The notes beneath the pieces are model-generated. The model ran no database searches. It had not been told where the DNA came from and saw nothing but the letters and a program-made list of their open reading frames with translations. A stretch of DNA of 64,000 bases from Halorhodospira abdelmalekii (GTDB lineage: Bacteria > Pseudomonadota > Gammaproteobacteria > Nitrococcales > Halorhodospiraceae): NCBI RefSeq assembly GCF_016583625.1, contig NZ_NRRN01000007.1, forward strand, positions 1-64,000. Direction: 5' to 3'. The translations under genes and the position numbers were made by a program. Below are positions 54,062 to 63,356 of the stretch, piece after piece (position 1 is the stretch's first letter; each line of letters starts with the position of its first letter).

Positions 54062-55885
54062 CTATAGCGGCGCGGCGGCCGATCCGCGCTGTAGCGTCTC
54101 GAAGGCGAGGCGGCGCTGATGCGCCGGCGCCGCCTCGGGAGCGTGACTGACGATAAGGACGGTACGCCCCTGCAGCCAAGGCTCTAAGCGGTGGCAAACC
54201 GTCGCGGCAGTCTCATCATCAAGCCCACGAAACGGCTCATCGAGCAACACCACCGGGGCATCGGTTAGCACCACCCGAGCCAGCGCTAAGCGCCGTGCCT
54301 CGCCGCCGGAGAGCTGTGCCCCCCCTTCCCCGACCCACGCCTCTAGTCCCGCGGCGTTTGCCGCGATGCGCTGATCGAGCGCGACACGCTGCAGGGCCGC
54401 CCAAAGGGCCTGATCATCGGCCTGCGGGGCGGCGAGACGTAGGTTAGCCGCCACCGTATCGGCGAAGAGTTCAGTGCGCTGCGTCAGGTAGCCCAACGCG
54501 CCAAAGCGCTCGGCCTCGGGCCACGCCGTGCTCGCTCGCTCGCCCAGGTAGACGGTACCACCCTGCGGCACGATAAAACCGGCGATCAGATCAAGGAGGG
54601 TCGACTTTCCACTCCCCGAGGGGCCGTAGACAACCACCTGCTCACCCGCTGCGATGTGCAGATCGACCTGCTCCAGGATCGGCTCAGCGTAGGTATGGTG
54701 GCGAAAATCGACTTTATCGAAGCGGATCGGGAGCGCGGTCTGCGGCGCAGCGGCAGCGGCGGGCTCGCGCGGACCCGCTTCTGCGCCAGCAGCCGGAGCT
54801 GTGCTCGGAGCCGGGGTCGCCGTTGCATCTGGCCCGACCGCTTCAGTTCCAGTTGGCCCAGTGCGTACCGTTGGCCCCGACGCCGCTCCAAGCGCTCCAG
54901 CACTCGTAGCGGCCTCATCGACGACCTCGCCCCTTTGTAGCTCAAGCAGCCGCCGGGCCGCGGCCCGGGTCCGCCCGAGCTGCTGCCACGCCCCCGGCAA
55001 GGCACTCAGCGCCTCACCGGCTGCCAGCGCCGCCAGTGCCGCCAGCGCCAAGATCGGGCCGCTGATCTCACCCGCCTGATAGAGCGGGATGCCGCTGAGC
55101 AGAGCTGCGAGCAACGCGGCGTGCCCGAGCAGACCGACTGCGGCATCGCCGAGCCCGGTCAGGCGCTGCGCCCGCGCCCGGGCCTGCGCCAAGCCGTGCG
55201 CAGCCCTCATCAAAACCCGCTCTTGACGTTCCAGAGCGCCGCCGGCACGCAGCTCGGCCAGCCCCTGTACGGCATCGACCCCAGCACCCCGCAGCGCCGG
55301 CAGATGACGATCAATCGCCTCGCCATGGGGGAAACCGAGCCGCCATGCAGTGGCGGGCAGCAGCACCCCCCCGATGGCGAGGACGGCCCCCACCGTCCAC
55401 CCCAGCGGGCCGGTCAGCACAATCAGCACACCGACGGTCAGCACGATCGTCACCGCCGCCGCCAGCGTCGGTCCGACGATGCGCAGATAGAGGTTATCGA
55501 GCGCCTCGACATCGGCCGTCATGCGATTGAGCAGCTCGCTACGACGCAGCCGTGCTAAGCGTGGCAACGGCACCGGTGCCAGTGCCCGAAAGAGTTGCCC
55601 GCGCAGTCGGGCCAGCGCCCGCAACACCGCATCGTGGTGAACCAAGCGCTCGAAGTAGCGGGCTACGGTCCGGGCGATGGCGAAGAAGCGAATCCCGGCA
55701 CTCGGGCGATAGACCTCCAGGGCCAGCCCGCTTAACCCCGCCACGGCGGCGGCGGTGATGAGCCAGCCTGAGAGCCCCAGCAAGCCGATCGCCGCCAGCA
55801 GGCTGACGATCAACAGCGTGGTGCCGAGCGCTAAGCGCCCGCGCTCTGCCTTCAGGTCTTTAAGAAAGGGCAGCAACTCACGCAC
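54062..55885 (-). CDS. cydC: ABC exporter subunit CydC (cysteine/glutathione, bd oxidase assembly)
   Basis: A 607-residue membrane ABC half-transporter. The CydC region RFFAIARTVARYFERLVHHDAVLRALA is diagnostic. Six helices, then an Ala/Pro/Thr-rich linker of about 55 residues (near 330-385), much longer than in E. coli, then Walker [14 protein letters not shown], signature LSGGEARRLALAR and Walker B VVLLDEPF. With CydD it exports thiols to the periplasm, needed for bd-type oxidase maturation. Overlaps cydD by 8 bases. Confidence 0.94.
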   Translation of the reverse strand: MRELLPFLKDLKAERGRLALGTTLLIVSLLAAIGLLGLSGWLITAAAVAGLSGLALEVYRPSAGIRFFAIARTVARYFERLVHHDAVLRALARLRGQLFRALAPVPLPRLARLRRSELLNRMTADVEALDNLYLRIVGPTLAAAVTIVLTVGVLIVLTGPLGWTVGAVLAIGGVLLPATAWRLGFPHGEAIDRHLPALRGAGVDAVQGLAELRAGGALERQERVLMRAAHGLAQARARAQRLTGLGDAAVGLLGHAALLAALLSGIPLYQAGEISGPILALAALAALAAGEALSALPGAWQQLGRTRAAARRLLELQRGEVVDEAATSAGALGAASGPTVRTGPTGTEAVGPDATATPAPSTAPAAGAEAGPREPAAAAAPQTALPIRFDKVDFRHHTYAEPILEQVDLHIAAGEQVVVYGPSGSGKSTLLDLIAGFIVPQGGTVYLGERASTAWPEAERFGALGYLTQRTELFADTVAANLRLAAPQADDQALWAALQRVALDQRIAANAAGLEAWVGEGGAQLSGGEARRLALARVVLTDAPVVLLDEPFRGLDDETAATVCHRLEPWLQGRTVLIVSHAPEAAPAHQRRLAFETLQRGSAAAPL

Positions 55886-57740
55886 GTCGATCCTCCACCA
55901 AGCGGCCGTGCTCGATCACCACGATGCGCTCCCCCCAAGCGTGCACGGCGGCGTCGTGGGCCACCATTAAGATCGTTCGCCGGCCATCCGCTAAGCGTGC
56001 CAGTGCCTTGAGCACCCGCTCGGCGCTCGCCGGATCGAGCCCGGCGGTCGGCTCATCGAGCAGCAGCAACGGGGCCCCGGATAAGACGGCACGGGCCAGC
56101 GCTAAACGGCTCGCCTGCCCACCGGAGAGGCCGTAGCCCCCCTCGCCCAGGGGGGTATCCAGCCCCTGTGGGAGGGCCTGCACGACGGCCTCCAGATCGG
56201 CCTCACGCAGTGCCGCCCACAGTCGCTGCTCGTCCTCACCCCCGTGAGCTTCGCTTAACGGCGCGGCGGCAGCCAGCGGATCAGCGAGCAGTAGATTCTC
56301 GCGGATGGTGCCGTGGAAGAGCCACGGCTGCTGTCCAACCCAAGCCACGCCCGCGCCTCCGGGCGGTAGGGCATCACCGATGCGCACCTCGCCGCGGGTC
56401 GGCTCTAAAAAGCCCGCGGCCAAGTGCAGCAGCGTCGACTTGCCAGCCCCACTCGGACCGCGAATCACCACCCGCTCGCCGGCCTCGATGCGCAGATCGA
56501 GATCGCGTAACCCCACCATCGCTGTAGACGCCTGCCCCTCCGCAGGCCGGTCAGCCGGCTCAGTCGCCTCGGCGGGCGCCGTCGGGAAGGTCACACTCAC
56601 ACCGCGAAAGGCCACAGCGACCGGGTTCGGGATGGGCAAACCACTCTCCGGCTCGCGAATAGCAACGGCCTGAGCGCACCACTCGGCTGCGCTCAGCTCA
56701 CGCGGCACGGGTTCGGCAAGCAGTTGAGTGATCTCTTTGGCAGCACCGACAGCCGTCGCCTTATCGTGGTAACAAACGGCGAAGCGGCGCAGTGGTAAAA
56801 AGATTTCAGGCGCTAAGATCAGGATCGCCAGCCCACTAAAGAGACCGAGCTGCGGCCCGGGACCAAACTCCAGGAAGCCAAGCAGGGAGAAGCCAACATA
56901 GATCGCCACCAGGGCGATTGAGAGGGCGCTGATCAACTCTAAGGCCGCCGAGGAGAGAAAGGCGACCTTAAGCACCTCCATACTGCGCGCCCGATAGTGG
57001 TCGGCGGCTCGCTCGACATCGGCAGCGGCCCGCTCACCGGCGCGGAACAGGCGCAGCGTCGCGAGACCCCGGAGACGATCGAGGAAGTGGGCGCTGATGC
57101 GATTGATCGCCTGCTGCTGGGCTTGCGCACGCCGCTCGGCCCGCATCCCGATCAAGGCCATAAAGAGCGGCACCAACGGCACCGCCAACAGCAACAGCGC
57201 CCCGGCCAGCGGATCGAGGACAAAGACGACCACGATCAGCGCCAACGGCACCAGACTCGCCAAGACCATCTGCGGCAGGTAGTGCGCATAGTACCCCTCA
57301 AGCGCCTCGACCTGCTCGACCAAGGTGCTCGCCACACTGCCGCTGTGATAGCGCTGCAAGCGCGAAGGCCCAAGCGCCGCAACGTGTCGATAGAGACGCT
57401 GACGAATAGAAGCGGTGATCGCCTGCGCACTCCAAGCCCCCGCCGCGCCGCGCGCCCAGGTGCAGAGAGCACGCCCGATAAAGACCCCGGCGAGCGCGAC
57501 CGCGTACGGCATCAATGCACTCAGGGGCGTCTTCTCGATAATGGCGGCATGGACGATCCAGGCGATTAGCAGCGCCTGGGCAACAATCAGCGCCGCATCA
57601 AACAGCCCGACGCCGATATGGGCCGTGACCGCAGTGCGGGCCGGGGCAATCTGCGCCCGCAGCCAGCGGCTCGGCCGCTCGGTCGTGCTTTCCAAAGCCG
57701 GCGCAGTCGCTGCAGTAGCATTTGGGGCGCGGACTGCCAT
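55878..57740 (-). CDS. cydD: ABC exporter subunit CydD
   Basis: A 620-residue partner of CydC. Family features: RALCTWARGAAGAWSAQAITASIRQRLYRHVAALGP, an RLRGLATLRLFRAGERAA coupling helix, Walker A RGPSGAGKSTLLHL, a long Gln-loop insert, LSGGQASRLALARAV and LLLLDEPTAGLD. First gene of cydD-cydC and directly downstream of the oxidase genes, a typical gene order for bd-type oxidase clusters. Confidence 0.95.
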   Translation of the reverse strand: MAVRAPNATAATAPALESTTERPSRWLRAQIAPARTAVTAHIGVGLFDAALIVAQALLIAWIVHAAIIEKTPLSALMPYAVALAGVFIGRALCTWARGAAGAWSAQAITASIRQRLYRHVAALGPSRLQRYHSGSVASTLVEQVEALEGYYAHYLPQMVLASLVPLALIVVVFVLDPLAGALLLLAVPLVPLFMALIGMRAERRAQAQQQAINRISAHFLDRLRGLATLRLFRAGERAAADVERAADHYRARSMEVLKVAFLSSAALELISALSIALVAIYVGFSLLGFLEFGPGPQLGLFSGLAILILAPEIFLPLRRFAVCYHDKATAVGAAKEITQLLAEPVPRELSAAEWCAQAVAIREPESGLPIPNPVAVAFRGVSVTFPTAPAEATEPADRPAEGQASTAMVGLRDLDLRIEAGERVVIRGPSGAGKSTLLHLAAGFLEPTRGEVRIGDALPPGGAGVAWVGQQPWLFHGTIRENLLLADPLAAAAPLSEAHGGEDEQRLWAALREADLEAVVQALPQGLDTPLGEGGYGLSGGQASRLALARAVLSGAPLLLLDEPTAGLDPASAERVLKALARLADGRRTILMVAHDAAVHAWGERIVVIEHGRLVEDRRA

Positions 57741-58742
57741 TTACGAATACCCGGTGCTCGGGCGCACCTTGCCGCGAAAGACCCAATACGTCCAGGTGGT
57801 ATAGCCTATGATGATCGGCAGCATAAAGAGGATCCCGAGCAGGATAAAGAGCTGTGACTCCGGCGCTGAGGCCGCTTCGTCAAAGGTGACGTGGGGCGGT
57901 ATGGCGTAGGGCCACTTGCTCGCCACAATCCCGGCAAAGGCCGATAAAAAGAGCCCGATGGCGGCGAAAAAGGGCAAATACTCGCGCCGCTCTTGGACCG
58001 CCCACCACAGCAGTAGCAGCGCCAAAGCACCGAGCAGCGGCAGCGGCAGAAGCCGTGGCCACTCACTCAGCCAGCGCTCCATGACCTGCGGCTGCGTCAA
58101 CGGTGTCCACAGGCTGACGACCAACAGGCAGAGCGCCACCGCAACCACCAGCAGCGGGGTCACCCGATAGAGCCACTGCTGCGTCGTCCCCTCGGTCTTC
58201 ATGATGCCCCAGGTTGCACCCAGCAAGGCGTAGCCCAGCACCAGCGAAAGCGCAGTAAAGAGGGTGAAGGGGGTTAACCAGTCGAAGGCACCGCCGACAT
58301 AGACCATCCCCTCGACCTCAATTCCCTGCACGAAGGCGCCGATGACAATCCCTTGCGCCGCCGCGGCCACGATCGAACCACCGGCAAAAGCGGCATTCCA
58401 CCACGGCCGCGACCGTCGCGATTTAAAGCGAAACTCGAACGCCACACCGCGGAAGATCAATCCGGCGAGCAGCAGAAAGACGCCGAGGTAGAGCGCCGGC
58501 AGCAGGATCGAGTACATCGCCGGGAAGGCGGCGAGCAGCCCAGCGCCGCCGAGCACCAACCACGTCTCGTTGCCGTCCCAGACCGGGGCGACCGAGCGCA
58601 TAACATCATCGCGCGCGCGCTCATCGGGCATGAAGGGGTAGAGGATCCCGACCCCCAAATCGAAGCCATCAAGGACCACATACATGATGACTGCCAAGCC
58701 GACGAGGCCGACCCAGATAGCGGTGATATCAATCAACTCCAT
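57741..58742 (-). CDS. cioB: Cytochrome bd-type quinol oxidase subunit II (CioB/CydB)
   Basis: A 333-residue membrane subunit: WVGLVGLAVIMYVVLDGFDLGVGILYPF, APVWDGNETWLVLGGAGLLAAFP, FRGVAFEFRFK and YPYAIPP-like KWPYAIPPHVTF. The short length fits the cyanide-insensitive (CIO) type rather than classical CydB. GGAGGTAAGCG precedes ATG 58742; upstream in-frame sequence is the tail of subunit I in another frame. Overlaps subunit I by 14 bases; stop abuts cydD. Confidence 0.93.
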   Translation of the reverse strand: MELIDITAIWVGLVGLAVIMYVVLDGFDLGVGILYPFMPDERARDDVMRSVAPVWDGNETWLVLGGAGLLAAFPAMYSILLPALYLGVFLLLAGLIFRGVAFEFRFKSRRSRPWWNAAFAGGSIVAAAAQGIVIGAFVQGIEVEGMVYVGGAFDWLTPFTLFTALSLVLGYALLGATWGIMKTEGTTQQWLYRVTPLLVVAVALCLLVVSLWTPLTQPQVMERWLSEWPRLLPLPLLGALALLLLWWAVQERREYLPFFAAIGLFLSAFAGIVASKWPYAIPPHVTFDEAASAPESQLFILLGILFMLPIIIGYTTWTYWVFRGKVRPSTGYS

Positions 58743-60282
58743 GACGCTTACCTCCGCGCTGCTCTCGGTCACGATCAGGGCCTTCAGGGCCTCCAGCCCC
58801 ACCAACACCGTCACTGCCGGTGCGCTGCTCAGCCGACCGCGACTCGCCAAGGGTATAGGCGTTGTGCTCGGCGCCCGCCGTCTCAGCACCCGGATCGTCA
58901 TCGAAGGAGACATCGACGACGGCCATCGGCCGCAGCGGGTAGATCTCCGGAGGGCGAGGTTGCGCGTAGCCTTCGGGCCCTTTGATCACGATGCGCGATA
59001 GGTAGTAGATCCCGGCCCAAAAGATAATCCCGTAGACGACGATGTAGCCGATCAACGTCGCCAAGGCCATCGCCCCGGTCAACGACGGCGTCACTCCCTC
59101 GCTCAAACTCATCTGCCCGTAGACCAGCCACGGCGAGCGGCCGATCTCGGTGACAAACCAGCCGGCCAGCACAGCGACAAAGGGTGCCGGGATCATCCAC
59201 TGCAGCACTCGGTGCAGCGCTCGGCTCTCGTAGAGACGGCCGCGCCAGCGCAGCCACGCCCCCCACAGCGCCACCGCAATCATCACAAAACCGATGGCCA
59301 ACATCACCCGAAACGACCAGAAGACCGGGCCGACCGGCGGGCGCTCAGCGGCCGGTACTTCGGTCAGTCCTGGGACTTCGCCGTGCCAATCGTGGGTCAA
59401 GATAAAGCTGGCCGCATTCGGGATGCCGATACTGAAGCGGTGCGCCTCGGCCTCCGCATCGGGCCACGCGATCAAGTAGAGCGGCGCCCCAGTGCGAGTG
59501 TGCCAATTCCCCTCCATCGCAGCGACTTTGATCGGCTGCTTCTCGAAGGTGTGCAGGCCGTGCATATCGCCAACCAACGCCTGCGCCGGAGCCGCGCAGA
59601 GGATCATCCACATCGCCATCGACAGCGCCTTACGGTGGACCTCGACGGCGCGCTTACGCAGCAGGTAGTAGGCGCTGACGCCGGCGACCACAAAGCCCCC
59701 GGTCAGCAACGAGGCAACGGCGACGTGCGCGAAGCGATACCACAGTGACGGGTTGAAGATCGCCTCGCTCCACGAGGTAACGTAGACGATGCCATCGCGC
59801 CACTCGAACCCGGCCGGAGTCTGCATCCACGAATTTGCTGAGAGGATCCAGAATGACGAGATGAAGGTGCCGATCGCCACCATGCAGGCGGCGAAGAGGT
59901 GGGTACCGCGCGGCACGCGATCGCGGCCAAAGAGTAAGATGCCGAGAAAGACCGCCTCAAGGAAGAAGGCCGTCAGCACCTCGTAAGAGAGGATCGGACC
60001 GATGAAGTTGGCGGTCGCATAGGCGAAGTTGCTCCAGTTGGTGCCGAACTGGAACGACATCACCACACCGGAGACCACCCCCATGCCGAAGACGACGGCA
60101 AAGATCCGTGTCCAGTGCTCGGCCAGTTGCCGGTAGCGATCGTCGTTGGAGCGGTACCACAACCCCTCCAGGACCGCGATGTAGGCCGCTAGGCCGATCG
60201 TGAAGACCGGAAAGATGGCGTGGAACGAGACCACAAAGGCAAATTGCAGCCGCGATAACAGCAGTGGATCGAGTGCTTCCAT
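58729..60282 (-). CDS. cioA: Cytochrome bd-type quinol oxidase subunit I (CioA/CydA)
   Basis: A 517-residue catalytic subunit carrying haems b558, b595 and d. It has LSRLQFAFVVSFHAIFPVFTIGLA (His haem ligand), SYEVLTAFFLEAVFLGILLFG, GDMHGLHTFEKQPIKVAAMEG, and GWFVTEIGRSPWLVYGQM. The quinol loop is short, as in CIO enzymes. An ~80-residue hydrophilic Asp/Gly-rich C-terminal tail is unusual. First gene of cioA-cioB-cydD-cydC; cytochrome bd oxidases are high-affinity terminal oxidases. Confidence 0.94.
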   Translation of the reverse strand: MEALDPLLLSRLQFAFVVSFHAIFPVFTIGLAAYIAVLEGLWYRSNDDRYRQLAEHWTRIFAVVFGMGVVSGVVMSFQFGTNWSNFAYATANFIGPILSYEVLTAFFLEAVFLGILLFGRDRVPRGTHLFAACMVAIGTFISSFWILSANSWMQTPAGFEWRDGIVYVTSWSEAIFNPSLWYRFAHVAVASLLTGGFVVAGVSAYYLLRKRAVEVHRKALSMAMWMILCAAPAQALVGDMHGLHTFEKQPIKVAAMEGNWHTRTGAPLYLIAWPDAEAEAHRFSIGIPNAASFILTHDWHGEVPGLTEVPAAERPPVGPVFWSFRVMLAIGFVMIAVALWGAWLRWRGRLYESRALHRVLQWMIPAPFVAVLAGWFVTEIGRSPWLVYGQMSLSEGVTPSLTGAMALATLIGYIVVYGIIFWAGIYYLSRIVIKGPEGYAQPRPPEIYPLRPMAVVDVSFDDDPGAETAGAEHNAYTLGESRSAEQRTGSDGVGGAGGPEGPDRDREQRGGKRHGVD

Positions 60283-60389
60283 CCCGTCACATCACCTCGT
60301 CGTTGCTGCCCTTGTCACAGAGAAACATCACAGAGACACAAAGACACAGGGAGCCTCTACCTAAGAACCAAGGTCAACGACGCGCCCCC

Positions 60390-63179
60390 TCAGTGCGCCT
60401 CCTGCCAGTTCTCACCGTAGCCGACCTCGACCTCCAGCGCCACATTGAGCGCACCGCGATCGGCTTGTTGCATCGCTCGACAGACCTGCGCGGTGACGGC
60501 ATCGACGTGCCCCTCTGCCACCTCCAAGACGAGCTCGTCGTGGACCTGCATCACCAGCCGCGCCTCTTCGGGGTGCGCTTGCAAGACCCGATCGACATCG
60601 ATCATGGCCCGCTTGATCAGATCGGCCGCACTCCCCTGCAGCGGGGCGTTGATGGCGGTACGCTCGGCGTACTCGCGGCGCTGCCGGTTGCGGCTGTGGA
60701 TCTCCGGCACATACAAGCGGCGGCCGAAGAGGGTCTCGACGTAGCCGCGGCTGCGCGCCTGTTCGCGGGTCTGCGTCATCAGGGCGCGCACCCCTGGGTA
60801 ACGGTCGAAGTAGCAGTCGATGTAGTGCTGCGCCTGATCACGTTGAATGCCTAACTGCCGGGCCAATCCCCACGCCGACATGCCGTACATCAACCCGAAG
60901 TTGATCGCCTTCGCTGCGCGGCGCTGCGCATCGGTCGGCTGCTCCCCGCCGAAGAGTTCGGCGGCGGTCCGGCGGTGTACGTCCTCACCGACGGCAAAGG
61001 CCTGGCACAGGCTCAGATCTTGTGACAGGTGGGCCATGATCCGCAGCTCAATCTGCGAGTAGTCGGCACTCATCAGCACGTAGCCGGGTTCGGCGATAAA
61101 GGCCTTGCGAATCTCCCGTCCAGCATCACTGCGCACGGGGATATTTTGCAGATTGGGGGCCGTGGAGGAGAGGCGGCCTGTCGCCGCAACCGCCTGGTGG
61201 TAGGAGGTGTGTACGCGCTGGGTGCGCGGATGGATCAGCCCCGGGAGCTTATCGGTGTAGGTCGATTTGAGCTTAGCCAGCCCCCGATGCTCAAGGAGCA
61301 GTCGCGGCAACTCGTGGCCCTGCGCCTGCAGCTCTTCGAGCACCGCTTCGGCTGTTGAGGGCTGCCCCTTCGGGGTGCGCTGCACCACCGGGAGCCCCAT
61401 GCGCTCGAAGAGGATGGCTTGGATTTGGCGCGGTGAGCTGAGATTAAACGGCTCGCCGGCAAGGGCGTGCGCGGCCGCCTCGACCTCGCCCATGCGCGCG
61501 GCCAGCTCGTGGCTTTGCGCCTGCAGCCGCTGCGGGTCGATCCGCACGCCGGTGCGCTCCATGCGCGATAAGACCGGGAGCAGCGGCATCTCGATCTCGC
61601 TAAAGAGCTGCAGTAAGGGCGGCTCGGCGCACAGGCGCGGATAGAGGTGATGATGCAGCCGTAGAGTGATATCGGCGTCTTCGGCCGCATACGCGGTCGC
61701 CGCCGCCAGATCGATCTCAGCAAAGGGGGTCTGCTTCGCCCCCTTACCGCACAAGGCCTCATAGCTCGTCGTCGTCACCCCCAGGTGGCGTTCGGCGAGA
61801 GAGTCCATATCGTGCCGACTCGCACCGGCATCGAGGACGTACGACTCAAGCATGGTGTCGTAGGCGATCCCGCGCAGCTCAATGCCGTAGCGGGCCAGCA
61901 CGCTCATATCGTACTTTAGATTCTGGCCGATCTTACGCGGCGTTTCGGCCTCCAACAGTGGCCGCAGCTTCGTCAAGACTTGCTCAAGAGTCAATTGCTG
62001 CGCCTCAGATCCCGCCCCGCGGTGGCCGAGCGGGATGTAGGCGGCCCGATGCGGCTCAACGGCCACCGCCACCCCAACGATCGCGGCATCCATATAGACC
62101 AGAGAGTCGGTCTCCAAGTCGAAGGAGAAGGCCTCGGCCGCCGCCAACTGCTCATACCACTGCGCCAATGTCGCCTCATCGACCACGCAGAGATAGTCCA
62201 CCGGGGTCGGAGTGGTCGCCGAATCCGGCGCAACTCCAAGCGGCGAGGTCGAGCCCGGCGCAGCCCCTGTCGTCGCCCCCGGTTCACTGGAGGCGGCCGG
62301 CTCGGGCACAGCCTGCTCGGAGCCATCGCCTGCATCGAGTTCGGCCAACCAACGGCGCAGCTCGTAGCGGCGATAGAGTGCCCGCAGTTGCTCGAGATCC
62401 GGCTTGCTACGCCGCAACACATCGGGGATCACGTCGAGCTCCAGATCGCAACGAATCGTCACCAGCTCCTGGGCCAACGGCAGGGCATCGAGGTGTGCCC
62501 GCAAACTCTCGCCGACCTTGCCGCGGATCTCGTCGGCGTGCGCCTGCAGGGTTGCCAAGTCGCCGTAGTGCTGCAGCCACTTCGCCGCCGTCTTCGGACC
62601 GACCTTCGGCACGCCGGGGATGTTATCCGAGCTATCCCCCACCAGCGCCAGATAATCGACGATCGCCGCCGGTGGCACCCCGAACTTCTCCTCAACCCCG
62701 GCGCAGTCGAGCTGTTTTCCGCTCATGGTGTTGAGTAGGGTGGTGTGCGCATCGACCAGCTGCGCCATATCCTTATCCATGGTCGAGATGACCACTGGGC
62801 CGCTGGCTCGCCGAGCCAAAGTTCCGATGACATCATCGGCCTCGACCCCCGGAACTTCGAGCACCGGGATACCGAGCGCAGCCAAGATCGCCTTAAGCGG
62901 TGCGCACTGCACGCGCAGCTCCTCGGGCATCGCCGGACGCTGCGCCTTGTACTGCTCGAAGAGATCGTCGCGAAAGGTCCGCCCTGGGGCGTCGAAGACG
63001 ACAGCGATCTGCTGCCCTTCGACCTCGTCACTGAGCAGTGAGCGGACCATGTTCAGAACGCCGTAGAGCGCCCCCGTCGGCTCACCGTCGCGATTGCTCA
63101 GCGGCGGTAGGGCGTAGTAGGCCCGGTAGAGGTAGGAGGAGCCGTCAATCAATACCAGCTTAGCGTCGTGCTCGCCCAT
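60390..63179 (-). CDS. polA: DNA polymerase I
   Basis: A 929-residue polymerase with all three activities. 5' exonuclease: LIDGSSYLYRAYYALPPLS, GVEADDVIGTLAR, GDSSDNIPGVPKVGPKTA. An Ala/Pro/Thr-rich linker (about 310-345). 3'-5' exonuclease intact: FSFDLETDSL, NLKYDMSVL, YAAEDADITLRL. Polymerase: STAPNLQNIPVRSDAGREIRKAF, SADYSQIELRIMAHLS, RRAAKAINFGLMYGMS and VHDELVLEV. Start at ATG 63179 (AGGAtcg upstream) is preferred; an in-frame Met 33 codons earlier would add a non-homologous prefix. Confidence 0.97.
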   Translation of the reverse strand: MGEHDAKLVLIDGSSYLYRAYYALPPLSNRDGEPTGALYGVLNMVRSLLSDEVEGQQIAVVFDAPGRTFRDDLFEQYKAQRPAMPEELRVQCAPLKAILAALGIPVLEVPGVEADDVIGTLARRASGPVVISTMDKDMAQLVDAHTTLLNTMSGKQLDCAGVEEKFGVPPAAIVDYLALVGDSSDNIPGVPKVGPKTAAKWLQHYGDLATLQAHADEIRGKVGESLRAHLDALPLAQELVTIRCDLELDVIPDVLRRSKPDLEQLRALYRRYELRRWLAELDAGDGSEQAVPEPAASSEPGATTGAAPGSTSPLGVAPDSATTPTPVDYLCVVDEATLAQWYEQLAAAEAFSFDLETDSLVYMDAAIVGVAVAVEPHRAAYIPLGHRGAGSEAQQLTLEQVLTKLRPLLEAETPRKIGQNLKYDMSVLARYGIELRGIAYDTMLESYVLDAGASRHDMDSLAERHLGVTTTSYEALCGKGAKQTPFAEIDLAAATAYAAEDADITLRLHHHLYPRLCAEPPLLQLFSEIEMPLLPVLSRMERTGVRIDPQRLQAQSHELAARMGEVEAAAHALAGEPFNLSSPRQIQAILFERMGLPVVQRTPKGQPSTAEAVLEELQAQGHELPRLLLEHRGLAKLKSTYTDKLPGLIHPRTQRVHTSYHQAVAATGRLSSTAPNLQNIPVRSDAGREIRKAFIAEPGYVLMSADYSQIELRIMAHLSQDLSLCQAFAVGEDVHRRTAAELFGGEQPTDAQRRAAKAINFGLMYGMSAWGLARQLGIQRDQAQHYIDCYFDRYPGVRALMTQTREQARSRGYVETLFGRRLYVPEIHSRNRQRREYAERTAINAPLQGSAADLIKRAMIDVDRVLQAHPEEARLVMQVHDELVLEVAEGHVDAVTAQVCRAMQQADRGALNVALEVEVGYGENWQEAH

Positions 63180-63356
63180 CGATCCTGTAATCCATTCCGC
63201 CGACCCATGCGCTCTAGTAAGCTCCAATGCGCTCTCGTGGCCCGACGGGCCGGTCGGGCAACCGTCGGCTTGACTCATTCAAAAATCAATGCTATTCCAG
63301 CACCTTCCTTGCCCTCTGGGCAGGCCACTCATTCTGCCACAAAAAAAGAACCAATT

